This document shows, in pieces, positions 1 through 12,312 of a stretch of DNA of 64,000 bases. Position numbers and translations under genes: made by a program. Each line of letters begins with the position of its first letter. The stretch's first letter is position 1. Origin of the DNA: Notolepis coatsorum (lineage: Eukaryota > Chordata > Actinopteri > Aulopiformes > Paralepididae); assembly GCA_963971535.1 (NCBI GenBank), contig OZ020589.1, positions 48,790,312 to 48,854,311 on the forward strand. Direction: 5' to 3'. The notes under the pieces were generated by a model. It did no database searches. It had not been told where the DNA came from and worked only from the letters and a program-made list of their open reading frames with translations.

Positions 1-2276
1 GACGAGATTGAAACTGTATGGATTGAAATCTTATTTGAAAGGGCGAAATCAGTACTAATACGCACAATCTATAGACCGCCAGAACACAGTGGCTTCTATG
101 ACACACTTGATGGATGTTTAGCTGGGGTGGAGGGCGTAGAAAAAATCCTTATTGGGGACTGGAACACGGACATGCTACGTAAAGCAGCACCCGTCTTCAA
201 GGCCTTCAGTAGGCTTTGTGATCTGCACGGCCTCAGCCAGCTAATCAACCAACCCACAAGAGTATGTGAATCAACTCAGACTACCATTGACCTCATCCTG
301 ACCTCTGACAAGTCCATGATCTCCAATAAAGGGGTTATAGCATGCGGGTTAAGTGATCATTATATGATATTCTGTACCCGCAAAAAGCTAAAGCAAAAGG
401 CTGGCTGTCACAAAACAGTCACATCTAGAGACCTCAAAACCTACTCTAGCGAGGCCTTTAACCTTGAACTGGAGAGCCTGGACTGGTCAGATGAACTCAA
501 TGGTACACTGGTTGAAGAAACCTGGCTTGGCTTCAAAACCAAATTCTCAACAATACTAAACAACATGGCCCCCCTAAGAACCACCGGGGTAAAAACTCGC
601 ACTGAGCCGTGGATGCACACTGAAATACTGACCGCTATGAAAGCCAGAGACAAAAAATGCTCTGAGTTTCGTAAAAGTCAGTCAAAGCTTACCAAAAGCA
701 CGAGCAGTGAACTCCAAGCCCACGTGACTGAACTCAAACTAGAAAGAAACAGACTAAGAAATGACGTAAACTCCATGATAAAAACTGCAAAAAGAAATTT
801 CATCAATGACAAAACCGAGGAAAACAAAAATAAACCATGTGAACTTTGGAAATTACTCAATAATCAACTAGGCTGCAGTAAAAAACTTAAAATCAGGTTC
901 TCAAACATAAACATAAAGACGGACAACATGCTCATCACAGACAAACTGGATGTAGCCAATTACTTAAACACTTTCTTCACAAACATAGCCACAACACTGG
1001 TAAACAAACTACCCTCCCACTCAGGGCAGTATGGGGTAGAACACATAGTAGCATACTACAAGAACCTAGGCATCCACAAAGATGATTTCAAACTGGAAAT
1101 GGTAACTACAGATGAGGTACTCAAAAAACTGAGCGCCCTCCAACCGAACAAGGCCACTGGCCATGACAACATCCCCTCCAAATTCCTCAGAGACTCAGCA
1201 GCCGCCATCACCCCAGTCATCACACACATAATAAACCTCTCCATAAAACAGGGACACGTCCCCAAGGACTTCAAAATAGCGAGAGTAACACCCCTGCACA
1301 AAAAGGGCAGCAAATTAGACCCAGGCAACTACCGCCCTGTTTCTATCCTTACATCCATCTCGAAAGTCATGGAAAAAATAGTCTACGAACAGGTCGAAAA
1401 GTACCTTGCGAAAAAAAATCTAATCTACGAATTCCAATCTGGCTTCAGAACATCCCACTCCACTGACACATGCCTTCTCTATTTGAACGACCACATCAAG
1501 CAAGAGGTGGACGCGGGCAAATACTGCGGCATGGTCATGCTAGACCTACAAAAGGCCTTCGACACTGTCAATCACAACATTCTGATTGACAAGCTAAAAG
1601 CAATTGGTTTTGATAGTTTATCAGTGAGCTTGATACAATCCTACCTGGAGGGGAGAGAACAGATGGTGGAGGTAAACGGTACCCTATCCCCCCCCTCACA
1701 GTGAACTATGGTGTTCCACAAGGAAGCCTACTAGGACCACTACTGTTCCTAATTTATGCAAATGACATGTCGTCAGCTTGTGACTGCAACTTGTTCCTGT
1801 TTGCGGACGACTCAGCCCTGCTGGTCTCTGACTAGAACAAGTTACAGGTTGAAAAAACCCTCAGCTCGGAACTAGGCAAAATCTGCATATGGCTCGCCGA
1901 CAACAAACTATCATTACACATGGGCAAAACAGAGTCCATTCTCTTCGGTTCAAATAACAAACTCAGCAAGACCGACGGCTTCTCAGTTACAGTGGGTGAC
2001 AATATTGTCACAAGGAAAGATGAAATTACCTACCTGGGTTCCATCCTAGAGGCTAATCTTTCCTGTGACAAAATGGCATCCAATGTAATAAAAAAAGTCA
2101 ACCAACGAACTCGATTATTGTACCGGATCTCCTCTCTGGTAAACAAGTATACCCTCAAGACTCTGGCAGGAGCACTCATTCAAGGGTACTACGACTATGC
2201 TTGCACCTCATGGTACCAAAGGAGACTGCAATTCGAAACTGGCCCCTACAAATGTCCTAACCCAGTTGTACAATAA
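1..2276 (+). pseudogene. LINE endonuclease-reverse transcriptase, frameshifted
   Basis: The frame is open from base 1. Endonuclease motifs include IYRPP (about 67-81), then GDWN and a DHY block. RT motifs follow: ATGHDNIP, NYRPVSIL, GFRTSHSTD and LDLQKAFDTVNH. A C-run near 1688-1696 breaks the frame and the first frame ends at 1704. The protein continues in another frame with [11 protein letters not shown], the catalytic FADD at 1800-1811, a TAG stop at 1833-1835, then YLGSIL. Two independent lesions mean the copy is dead. The 5' half of the endonuclease and any ORF1 lie outside the window. Confidence 0.88.
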
Positions 2277-2295
2277 AGACCAAGCATGGCTTTGT

Positions 2296-2522
2296 CAGTA
2301 TTCCAATGTACAGTGCCCCCCCCACCTCCAATGTACAGCCCCACCCAACCCCACCCCACCTACCCAACCTCCTCCAATGTACAGTTTCTATGTCAAATGT
2401 ATGTCAGTATTCCAATGTACAGTGCCCCTCCCCCTACCCAACCCCCCTCCCCCCCACCTCCGATGTACAGCCCCACCCCACCTACCCAACCTCCTCCAAT
2501 GCGCAGTTTCTATGTCAAATGT
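2296..2522 (+). repeat. Tandem duplication in LINE 3' UTR
   Basis: Two C-rich units start with cagtattccaatgtacag at 2296 and 2405 (period about 109, second unit slightly longer). Both end with a TTTCTATGTCAAATGTAT-like segment. The overlapping proline-rich ORFs here come from the composition and are not genes. Confidence 0.8.
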
Positions 2523-2868
2523 ATATACACTCTTTTTCTGGATTTTTTTTTAGTATCACAAACAGTACTGTATTTGCAAATCTGGTATGTCATAAATGTA
2601 TAGATGTAGCAGTACTGTCTATCTGTATGTCGTGTGTGTCATATGATGAATTGAAAATGGAGGACCCTGATGGAAACAAGACGAAAGTCTTTCTCAGGTC
2701 TGCATCCTCTTAACAATTGTATGTATTGAGCTGTACTGTACTGTATCCATTCTGCAATCTGTTAATAAACTTTTCAATCAATCAATCAATCAATCAAACC
2801 GATGACATGTTTTTCACCGGACGAAAAACATGGTCGGCAAACACAATCACAGTTTTGAGTTAAAACGA

Positions 2869-2894
2869 CCCCCCCCCCCCCCCCCCCCCCCCCC
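2869..2894. repeat. Poly(C) run
   Basis: 26 uninterrupted C bases; length may vary or be a sequencing artefact. Confidence 0.9.
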
Positions 2895-2992
2895 ATGATG
2901 ATTTTGTGAAGGTACATATATACATGTCATATACCCTTTGATTTGGGGTTTCAGGGGATCAGCCAGAACGGTTTGGACTTATTGCACATAAC

Positions 2993-3210
2993 TAGTGCTG
3001 TCAGGCGATTACATTTTTTTATATAATTAATTACAGGATTTGTAATTAATTAATGTTTATTCTACATTCGTATGGAATGAATGAGATAAAAAAAAAAAAG
3101 TAATTTATTTTGTAATTTTAAATTTTTATTAATTTTGCATTCATTTTCATAACGTGATAATTAGCTGTGTAATTAATTAATCTAATTAATGCGATAAACT
3201 GACAGCCCTA
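2993..3210. mobile_element. hAT-type MITE with 8-bp TSD
   Basis: The ends are TAGTGCTGTCA and TGACAGCCCTA (one mismatch as inverted repeats). They are flanked by identical 8-base copies of cacataac at 2985-2992 and 3211-3218. The interior is AT-rich (taattaat repeats) and has no ORF. Eight-base target duplications with TAGNGCTG-like ends are typical of non-autonomous hAT elements. Confidence 0.9.
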
Positions 3211-3218
3211 CACATAAC

Positions 3219-3937
3219 ACGTTTTATCTCGCAATCTATGAAAGACTGGATTATCTTGGCAATGCGCAATGTTTAGCGTGTAATAAACTACAAACTACAG
3301 CGTGTGGAAACAAACTATTATTCCCATCTTGCACTACAAGTAATGTTTGTCAAAATGAGCCACACCATGTCTCCACAGCTATAATACAAAACACACACAC
3401 AGCTTCGCAAACATAGTGAAACGACCGCGGAAACGACTATAAAGCTGGCATTCTAGTGGTAAAGATAAGCGATACGTGCGGCACTCAAAGTGTTAATAGA
3501 AAGCCATATTGTGGAACAACATACATCTAATTTAGCAGAGCCTTATGTGCCAGTACTATGGATTGCACATAACAACGCTGTATAGATATTTCTGCTTTCC
3601 AAAGTCTGGATTTCAGGATTCACTGTCAAAGTTACATTATCAATCCGAGAGTGATGTCTTTTAAAACTGGAAACAGTTGGAGGATGGTGCTTTCTTGGCT
3701 CCCAGCCTTCTACCCTGTTTGAAAAAACTGCTTACATTTTTCAAAAATATCGCCCTAGGATTGATGTCATTTAGAATTTTGACTCTGTGAATCCTAAAAT
3801 CCAGACTTATTAGAGCAGACTAAATCTCTAACTGACGTTTCACCTACTGAATGAGATGCATCTTGTTTTGATGTGTTGCCCTCCTTTAAACTGGTTCATG
3901 AATTCTACAATAACTAACTTCGCTTCTTCACCCCCAG
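3219..3937 (+). other. dok7 intron sequence, nothing recognised
   Basis: Unique-looking AT-rich sequence up to the splice acceptor ttcttcacccccag. No gene, RNA or element ends recognised. Confidence 0.5.
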
Positions 3938-4800
3938 CCTCCACATACAGCTGCAGCACCTCTGTTGCTGGAGACGACCGCAGCCTCTCCAGCTCCTCCT
4001 CCAGCCAATCGGATGCAAGCTACGGCAGCAGACTTCCTCTATGGGCGGAGCCAGCAACTAGACCACACCCCTCCACTGAAACACTATTAAGTCCTTCCAC
4101 GCCAAAGTGCTTGACCAATCCGGACGATCGCCTTTATGCCGCCGTGATGGGAGGCTCTGTGATACACACGTCCTCCAAACAGCTCTGCCCTCGTGGACTC
4201 CATGATAGTGGGCGGCAGAGCTCATTGGACAGTGGGATTGGTATAGCAACGGGGAGCCAATCGTCTTACTCTGGGAGTGTTTCTTCCTGTACATCGAGTC
4301 AGGGCGGAGGGGAGGAGTTTGGCTCCCTGCTCAGTCTCCCCCCTGCTGCTCCCCCTCCTCCGCCTCCCCTCACCTCTCCCCCTCTGTGTGTTGTTATCCT
4401 AGAGCAAAGGTCTGTTACCCCCACCTCCAGCTTCTGTTCCTCTAGACCTGGCTCCAGGGCCTCTACCACCTCCCATAGGCACGGTGAGGAATACCAGGCC
4501 CCCAGCCTGCTCAGACTGAGATATGACATCCCGAGGAGCCTGCTCCAGAGCCTGACCTTGAGGGACAACCCAGCCCAGGAAGGGCCTTCCGAACTGGGCA
4601 TGGACAGGAGGAGCATTCGGGGTGGCGGCCCGGTACTAGGACTGAGCGACAGCCCCACAGAACCCTCTCTCCAGCGGATATTGACTCAGCGACAGGCCAC
4701 CATGCAGCGCAGTGAAACAGCGCCCCCTATGGACAGTGTGGGGAGGTGCACCCCCAGGTCACCGCTGCTCTCAGGCTGCCCCATCTGTGGAGGATCACAG
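3938..4800 (+). CDS. dok7: dok7 large C-terminal exon (Dok-7 adaptor of MuSK)
   Basis: Dok-7 is the cytoplasmic adaptor that binds and activates the muscle kinase MuSK at the neuromuscular junction. Its PH and PTB domains are encoded upstream, outside the window. This exon encodes 288 residues of the disordered tail. Segments close to the vertebrate protein are GDDRSLSSSSS, GRQSSLDSG, IATGSQSSYSGS, FGSLLSLP and the final CPICGG. Two tyrosines sit in YxxP motifs, EYQAP and RYDIPRSL, matching the two phosphotyrosines known to recruit Crk adaptors. The acceptor is ttcttcacccccag; the donor is CAG|gtaaga at 4801. The exon enters with one base of a split codon and leaves in phase 0. The ORF before 3938 and after 4800 is intronic read-through. 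Confidence 0.92.
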
Positions 4801-6691
4801 GTAAGATGTCCGTCTCAGACTATTGAGGACGTGGGTTTCAATCGGTCAACCTCATCATCTATGACTATTACGTTACCATTGACTGAAGGAATGCTCGTTG
4901 TCTGGTCAATGTAACATAATAAGGAGACGGTAGCCAAAGTAACCAACAAAAGATATTTAATTAATATTTACCATGGTTTTTGTGATCAAAGGGTAACATA
5001 AAATAATGACAAACAAAACACAAAGCTGTACAAACAGGATCAGCATCAGACACAGGGGAAGACAGAACATTTATACATGAGGGAATGACGAGACGAGACA
5101 CACCTGGGTTGATTACAAATGGGTACACCTGGGAGGGAAACGACAAGGACTACAAGACCAGGTCAGGGAACTACAGCTAGACATAACACATCACACTAGG
5201 AACACCTGATCAGGGCACAAACATCCCCCACACGTAACAATGACAAAGGAGTGGCTTGTGTCCCTCTTTTACGCTTTGGCCTGATTTGAGTCCAGTGAGC
5301 AACAGCAGATACGAGGGTGTACAGTATGAGGTATGTTATGATGACTAACATGCTGAGATGTCAGTGAGTCAGTCCAAATTAGACGTTGAGCCCTAACCTG
5401 GGATTTGTATCAACATGAAGAATAATGGATCATAGTGCGTAGAAGAATGTATTCCATTAAATACAATGCTAACACTGAAATAAAAGATGTGTGGCTTCAT
5501 AATACGGTACTCTATATTCAAAGCTCAGGACAAGCTGTCACTGCTATCACTCCTTGTACTGAGGGCTTTGTCAATCTGTGTAAGAAAAACAGCGACAACA
5601 ACCATTATGTTCTTGTTCCACACGTGTGTTTGGGATTGGGGGGGCCTACAGAATGTTTGCAAATCATTAAAGCGAATCACTCACTCACTCCAGCACTTTG
5701 TTTGCTCATGCGACAAGCGAAACTTCCCAGTAATTCGTCAGGTGTTCGCAGAGTAGGAGGAGTAATGATCCATTTGACCTCTCAGTTCATAATGAGATGG
5801 TTGAAATGGAACCGGCCCGGTTCCCCTTGATCAGCACTCTTAAAAGTTTAACAACAGAGGAGTTTGAGAAAGAACACAAGATAATATGACATATAGCGAA
5901 ATACACGGGTGACCACAAGATAAGAGCTCCACAGCCCTCCCTCTGGCTCTGCTAGTAATTTCTATGCAACATAGAAAACGGCAGGTCTCCCGAGAAAACC
6001 AGAAGAAGATGATTAAAAATGGCGATATGTTCATTAACTTGATGATCTCGGATGACCGTGTTGATGGGTGAAATTGGCCACAGAGAGAGAGAAGCACGAC
6101 GGAGCTCTACTGGGTCGGAAAAGAGACCGGTATATCGTCTTCCTTGTCCTCTTGATATTTCTGCCTGATGCCTCCAGGGCCTCCACACCTTCACATTGAA
6201 ACCCATTAATGTGCTGATGGGGCTGAACAGTGTTGTTCTCCTCTCTGCATGCAGAGAAGCACCGGGGAGGGAGAGGAAACGCCATGCCTTTGTGATTCCT
6301 AAATGTTTCTGAAGGCTTGCGTGGGTGGGTGCGTGTCAGAAACATTTAGGAATCACAACAAGGCACGCCGAGTGAGACGGAGGATCTGAGAAGCCAAATG
6401 AGTTGTGATGAAATTGGCAGAAACAATTGTGAGAAACAAGTCTTGCGTTAATGAGGACACAAGCTGGTTTATTTTATTCGTCCCCAGTACACGTCCCACT
6501 GAAGACGGAACAGTGGCCTCTTTCCTGCCGCGAAGTACTGTCGCATCATCCCACAACAACACGTAGCTAGTTTGTGCAGAGATACGTTAACCCTTTCAGG
6601 TGTAATTCTTCTGTGTGTCTCGGTATTGTGTCTTCCAGAACTCCGTACCTTTCCGTGACTGGTATTCATTGTTACTGTACATCATCATTAG
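4801..6691 (+). other. dok7 intron; possible read-through terminus at 4801-4914
   Basis: If the donor at 4801 is not used, the frame stays open for 37 more codons and ends with TAA at 4912-4914. The rest holds scattered short ORFs without recognisable products and a hairpin at 6290-6358. No element boundaries found. Confidence 0.45.
6290..6358. repeat. 23-bp perfect inverted repeat (hairpin)
   Basis: Arms 6290-6312 and 6336-6358 are exact reverse complements (core cctaaatgtttctga) around a 23-base G/T-rich spacer. It could be a foldback remnant; nothing else supports an RNA gene. Confidence 0.8.
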
Positions 6692-6805
6692 GTGGCGACA
6701 GTGGCTCAGGAGGTAGAGCAGTCGTCTGGTAATCCGGAGGTTCCCGATTTGAATCCCGCTCCTCCCAGGCAGCGTGTCGAAGTGTCCTTGAGCAAGACAC
6801 TTAAT
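6692..6805 (+). mobile_element. tRNA-derived SINE, 5' half (split by DIRS element)
   Basis: The head is tRNA-like: an A-box-like segment in gtggctcaggaggtag and a B-box-like gatttgaatcccg, then ttgagcaagacactta. The sequence stops at cttaa and resumes at 12313 with cccctaactgctcc. A related full copy lies on the - strand near 60425-60651. Confidence 0.85.
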
Positions 6806-6845
6806 GTTAGGTTATGACTATAACCAAGTTCTGTTAGTATAGCGA

Positions 6846-6994
6846 CGCTCGGCGTCACTCTCTGCACTGTCCTCGCACACGTGCACGCGCACTGAATAAA
6901 GACCACAATGTACCTTTAATCCCAATATTTGTCTGACCACACCCCTATCAGCTTACCCATATAAGCAGGGGTGGGGCCACCCACTCGCCTCCTT
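6846..6994 (+). repeat. DIRS copy 1 inverted terminal repeat, left
   Basis: 149 bases that are the reverse complement of 12147-12295 with very few differences; includes gtgcacgcgcactgaataaa. Confidence 0.88.
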
Positions 6995-7029
6995 CCCAAG
7001 CTTTCACCACAAGGCGAGATCAAGGGCTG

Positions 7030-7115
7030 CAGCGGCGTCGGACGCCGAGCGTCGCTATACTAACAGAACTTGGTTATAGTCATAACCTAACGTTCTGTAT
7101 CGTATAGCTCTCGCT
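7030..7115 (+). repeat. DIRS copy 1 internal complementary region
   Basis: The reverse complement of the left outer end (through ttggttatagtcataaccta) is joined to the reverse complement of the right outer end (gttctgtatcgtatagctc). This is the expected junction of the circular intermediate of DIRS elements. Confidence 0.85.
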
Positions 7116-8288
7116 CTGCGTCACTCTCTGCACAAGGGAGGCCGAGCGAGAGCCATCGGCCGACAAATGCACCCCGCTGAAAGCCCCCCACAACCATCAG
7201 AACAGGGAGGGCCGAGCCCCCCCGACACCCCCTAATGGAGGGCACCCCCCCTATTGGGGGCTTCACGGGAGGGCGACGGACCCGACCGTGCGAAGAGGCA
7301 CTCAAGCAACTCAACGCACAGGGTGAGCAGACCGTGGCTTGACCCCACGACTACACACACGCACAACCCGCATGCCACCCGGGAACGAACGGAGGGAACA
7401 ACCTCGTTACTGCCCCCAGAATCACGGGGTCAAGGGCAAACCCAACCCTGTGGCAAGGCCGTAGCAGCGGAGCGTGAAGGAAGACCCAGACCCACCAAAG
7501 GGACTGGACCCCCTGGAACGGGGGCCCGGAGAAGTCCATGATGCCAGCATCAAGACCCCACCAGGTGGGCACTTAGTGACCCCGCCCCCCACATCGCCAG
7601 CGTATTCGGACAAAGGCCCCTCAGCCGAGCGGGCCCTGTCCCCCCAATAGTACACCGCCTGGCACACTGACCCTGCAGAACAGGCAGTCAGCATGGCCGT
7701 AAGCACACAAAAAAGGTTAACCAACGGAAGCAGGCAGCGCACCGGGGAAAAACCAGGCAACAGGCTGTTAACCCTAGCCTGGAGACTGCGGACGAGACAG
7801 GCGCCAGAGGGGACAGCTGAACACAGCCGCCCCGGCGGAAGGGGCGTATGCTGGCGTTGTTGCATGACCAAGCCTCCATTTAAAAACCCCCACCCAGAGG
7901 GGTTGAGGCAGAGAAGGCTGACACGATTGGCAGACGTCATGAACATGCAGGGGCACCCTCAACCGGGTAACCCGGGAGTTGACACTGCTCCAACACACCA
8001 GGGAATCAACCACCTTGGTGTTACCCAATGCGGTGGTTGTTCCTATAACCCCTCAAGAAAAAACTCCAAAACACACCTGCGGGTATACACCGGCTATACC
8101 GCAGTACAAGTGTTTCAGTTTTCAAAAAAGGGTTAACCCAGGCCTACGGGTCGACGAAACATGACTTCGGACCGGGCCCGGCGATACGGGAAGCACAGGG
8201 TCACCAGAGGAGGTCAAAGACCACCCCAACAGGCCCCTCTTCGCCATGCGTGAGAGAGGAGCGAAAAAGAATGGAGAACCAGCCCCAA

Positions 8289-8405
8289 GCACACCGTACT
8301 TGGTATTCCCAGGCGGTCTCGCAACCAAGTACTAACCAGGACCAACCTGTGTAGCGGCCGAGATCTGACGAGATCGAGCGTGTACAGGTTGGCATGGCCG
8401 TAAGC
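8289..8405 (-). ncRNA. 5S rRNA-derived sequence inside DIRS copy 1
   Basis: Read on the - strand this follows vertebrate 5S rRNA from gcttacggccatgcc through gatctcgtcagatctcgg to ggttagtacttggttg and cctgggaatacc, over nearly the full length. The middle (box A region) is diverged, so it is 5S-derived and not a normal 5S gene. It is sense to the element, as in copy 2 (48227-48347). Confidence 0.88.
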
Positions 8406-11083
8406 CATTACGACAGTGCTGAGTAAAAAATTTACCCAACCAGGGTCTCCATAGCGCTTAACCCTGTGACACCCGGACCGACCTGGCATTTTTCCCCCTG
8501 AAAAAAGCCCAAGTCCCTCAGGGTACCAGAACAGCAGATCTGCATCCCCGGCGGACAACGGGTTCAACTGATCCGGACCAGCGTGACCAGAACCAGTCCC
8601 GTGCCCTAACCACGCCGACATGCCTACTCCAGGAGAAGGGGCAGATATGCGTGTTGATCTTAAACATGAAAAGAAGGCGCCACCCAGACGTTCGGGCGAA
8701 CCGCGCCCGGTGGCCCACCCCCAGGGCGTGAGACCCCTCTACATATGTTCAGATCCATTCCGTCATCATCCCCCAGATATGAACGAGAATCCGTCGATAA
8801 CCAAACCAGGTCGTCGGATTTGGTCGTCGGAAGAGGAAAAACCTCCATCCCAGTTGCTTTATAAAAACGCCGTTTTAACCTCAAGCAACCAAGGCGTGCC
8901 AGTCAGTCGCCTGTTTACAGAACACCCCGAGCTAGCACTATACGTGCGTCGGGACACACCCACATCAATGAACAGGCTATTTAGACCTGTTATTGAATCC
9001 CCAAGGCGCCCAGGGGAACGACAAGAGGGGTGTGACACTTCCTAACTCCAACTCTTTTTAATAGAAAAGCAGGAAGCACCAACAGTATGTATCCCAGTCT
9101 ACACAGCCGGGGGTAAAAATTGTTCACATTTTTACATCCCACCACCCTCCCATAGGAAGGAGACGGGAATCCCCAGAGAGACTTCCCACGCGAGCTGTAC
9201 AGATTGAAAAGAATATATTGCACCTTGAGCCATGTAAAAAATTGGTTTTAGGGCTCTCCGGGGAGGAGGCACTGAACCCATACACACTCAATAATCGAAT
9301 TGAATCGAATACATACACAATAGAGTAGGACTCCTTCTTGAGGGTCCACTCACCTTGACAATCTGAGGAGGAGGCTCTGTACTCTGAAGGAGGCTCCCTC
9401 ACATGGAAGGAGGAGTCCCAACTCACAGAAGGCCCGAATAGGAGCTTGGTGAGGAGGAGCCCTGACCACCCCCCGAAACAGATCCATCACATGGACCTGA
9501 ACAGCACACGGAAGTCCTACCAACAGAGACGTGCACGGTGACGTACTCTATGGCGGGGGAATTTCTGCGGTGCACACGCCCAATATTCCAGGCCGTGGGA
9601 CCAGGAAACCCCCCCCCCCTCACCCTGTAACGTGCCGAACCGCAACGTGACAGGAACCTTGAAGGACAGGTGGGTTTACCCCTGACCAACAGAAAAAAGG
9701 GGAAGGAAAGGTTACCAGTTCACCCCTTTACGACCCCACACCCATGATACGATGTAATGACAAAAAGAGAGTATGACACAGTCATAGTCGGCTCTATGAA
9801 ACGTCTGACAGCTTCACACAGCGCATGAGCTAACCTGCTATCTGATTTTTACTAAGGAAAAAACACAGAATAGAGAGGGCTCTCCAAGAGCCCCGGTACC
9901 AAACTTACACATGTGCTTCTGTGGCCAGTCCAACCCAGTTGTAGGTCACATGACACACACAACCCATCATCACCTACAAAAAATGGCAAAAACACTCTAC
10001 AGAGGAACGCCGTTTTTCATAATGAGAGAATACATAATTCTCGATTAGTATCGGCCACAGGCCTTGCTAAGCACACACGAAAGCGACCAAACAATTTTTT
10101 CTTTTAGGAAAATAAAGTTTCTCCAGCAGTTTTAGCACAACCTCAGCAATCAAGCTAAGGGTTACATCGTATCCCTACCACACAGTGACACAATGTAGTG
10201 CAACAACATGTCTGAAAGGAGGATGAAGAAGTCCCCAGGGAACCGGGGGGAAACACAATCCTCCTACTTTACCCTTAATACGGCCAGTTAAAACAGGAAA
10301 ACCTGTTAATATGTGAACACACTGTTCATTGTCATTACAGGCTGAGAAAAGAATCATTCTTTACTCATTTGTCACTAAGCATAGCTTTATAGGTTAGTTA
10401 ACCCCCTTAGTTGTGAGTACACGGTACATATAAACACACATGATGTTTCTCAACACAACAAACCAGATCATTTTCACATCTGTAACAACAACCCGATTTG
10501 CATGGAGAAGCTAAATACCAGTGACAAGACAATTCACACATAACTCGCGTCGTATCCTAAATGTAGTGCAGCAACACTCGTTTTGGAAAACATCGTTATT
10601 TACATAACATTTAGAAGGGAAAGCCAGAAGAAGTGTACAAGGTCTGGCCAAACCTTGCCTACCCGGAGCGTAGATCAACGAAGTGCAGTCTCAAGGCACC
10701 GTAGTAAACACAGCCGTTCTGTGTTGCCGACCCGGCCAGCGTCGCTGCTCCAACCCGTCGCTACGGTCCCCTTTGTTGACGCAGTCCTTGCCGTCCTGGC
10801 TCAGGGCAGGGTCGACGAACATCCTCTGTCAAAGATGACGTCGTAGTCAAGAGTGTTTAAAACATGTTATAATCAAAGCACGTTCAACAGAGTAGCATTA
10901 AGCTAACGGCCGCTCCAACCGTCGGTCGCTACCGCCCCTGCCCGCGAGACGCAGAGCGAACGGCGCACGCGACCAGAGGGAAGCTTCGAATCCCCCCCGC
11001 CTCTCCCCGTGAGGGAGAGGGGAGTTGGGAACCGCGGCGGCGCGCGAGGGGCCGGAGCCACCCCGCGCTGGGCCTCGGCCGAT

Positions 11084-11335
11084 AGCAGCAAGCTAACGTT
11101 TCCTAGCCTAGCCAGGTAGGCCACCTAGTGATCACAGCAGGCTAGCGCTGCAGCTAACAGCTGACTGGCTAACAGTAGGCCACCACTAGCACGTAAGCTA
11201 AGCAGCGACAGCAGCAAGCTAACGTTTCCTAGCCTAGCCAGGTAGGCCACCTAGTGATCACAGCAGGCTAGCGCCGCAGCTAACAGCTGACTGGCTAACA
11301 GTAGGCCACCACTAGCACGTAAGCTAAGCAGCTAT
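11084..11335 (+). repeat. 126-bp tandem duplication
   Basis: Two near-identical units starting agcagcaagctaacg at 11084 and 11210, rich in gctaac/ctagc motifs. It lies inside DIRS copy 1, in the part not shared with copy 2. Confidence 0.92.
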
Positions 11336-12146
11336 CACCTGAACTTGTACACAATGATATAACACTCACCCAGACAGGCCGCCGTTCTGAAACCCTCCTC
11401 ACTTTTTAAGAGAAAAGAGAAACAAGATGTCAACACAGTTTTACAACGGTGATTTTACCAACACCCGACGGAGCCAGCACAATACCCAACTGGCCTGTGT
11501 AGCTGACTTTGAACACAGATCTTCCGCTAATGAACATCTATGCCCATATCTCCTCGTGAGGGAATACTCTCATTTGGATATGAAAGATGGGGCCTAACAC
11601 GGTGACAGAGAGACATCCACTCGTCCAGAAAACACAGGGATCACCAGTGTTAATGGTCGTGGCCCACTAGTTAAACTATAATGGGCTTCAGACCAAGGTC
11701 TTCTGTCGCCTAGGAGGCTGAACAAAGGACCCTAGTCTGGGGCCGGTTTTCATAAACATTGTCAACTAGCCCCCATAGCACTAACAGACAAGTGGAGCTT
11801 GCCAGCAAAACATAACTCACCAAACCTGGAACCCACCGCTTCTCACAACAGCGGCGCGTCCTACAGCCCAGCTGTGTCTTTACCGCAACCAGCACACAGC
11901 AAGGACTGCAGTTGGAAAGGCATGTAGCGGCGCGAACTCCCAATACGAAAACCGGTGGAGGATTTTTAGAATGATCATCATCTTCCAGACACTCCAGTAC
12001 GAAGACAATATCGCCGTATTTTCTCAAATAGTGAGAGAGAAAATAAAGATATGATGTCAACGTATCCTTGTTTTCCAACTCTTCTCCTACCATCACATCA
12101 CTTCAAGTGGGGATCTACCGAGGCACTTCCTTGTGGTGAAAGCGAG

Positions 12147-12295
12147 AAGGAGGCGAGTGGGTGGCCCCACCCCTGCTTATATGGGTAAGCTGATAGGGGT
12201 GTGGTCAGACAAATATTGGGATTAAAGGTACATTGTGGGCTTTATTCAGTGCGCGTGCACGTGTGCGAGGACAGTGCAGAGAGTGACGCCGAGCG
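12147..12295 (-). repeat. DIRS copy 1 inverted terminal repeat, right
   Basis: Partner of 6846-6994, same length of 149 bases. The few bases beyond it (gagctatacgatacag) are those copied in the internal complementary region. Confidence 0.88.
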
Positions 12296-12312
12296 AGAGC
12301 TATACGATACAG

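Larger units (their letters stand above)
1..2798 (+). mobile_element. CR1/L2-group non-LTR retrotransposon, 3' part
   Basis: The element runs into the window from the left. It encodes the end of an apurinic-type endonuclease and a reverse transcriptase, then a 3' UTR with AATAAA at 2764-2769 and a CAAT tandem tail at about 2775-2798 instead of poly(A), as is usual for CR1/L2-group LINEs. A second, strongly 5'-truncated copy of the same 3' end lies at 47449-47604. It sits upstream of the first dok7 exon seen here and so probably in a dok7 intron. The clade is inferred from the RT style and the tail; CR1, L2 or a close relative are all possible. Confidence 0.85.
6806..12312 (-). mobile_element. 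DIRS-type element, copy 1 (non-autonomous)
   Basis: The element interrupts a SINE and reads on the - strand. Inverted terminal repeats (6846-6994 and 12147-12295) are nearly identical and of equal length. An internal complementary region at 7030-7115 contains the complements of both outer ends, the signature of DIRS tyrosine-recombinase retrotransposons. There is no long target duplication; the insertion point is AAC (GTT on the other strand). A GC-rich block (about 7120-9050) is shared with copy 2 at 47605-49470 and holds a 5S-like sequence. About 9700-12100 is unlike copy 2 and carries a 126-base tandem duplication. I find no gag, reverse transcriptase or tyrosine recombinase; the many GC-rich ORFs share no family motif. 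Confidence 0.85.

Noticed and set aside
2197..2713. Proline-rich ORFs
   Set aside because: They come from C-rich tandem repeats in the LINE 3' UTR.
4299..4658. - strand ORF inside the large dok7 exon
   Set aside because: Shadow of the Ser/Pro/Gly-rich coding strand.
7254..9045. Many overlapping ORFs on both strands in the GC-rich block
   Set aside because: The block is shared with 47605-49470, but the ORFs are not conserved in frame between the copies and have no family motif; part of it is 5S-derived.
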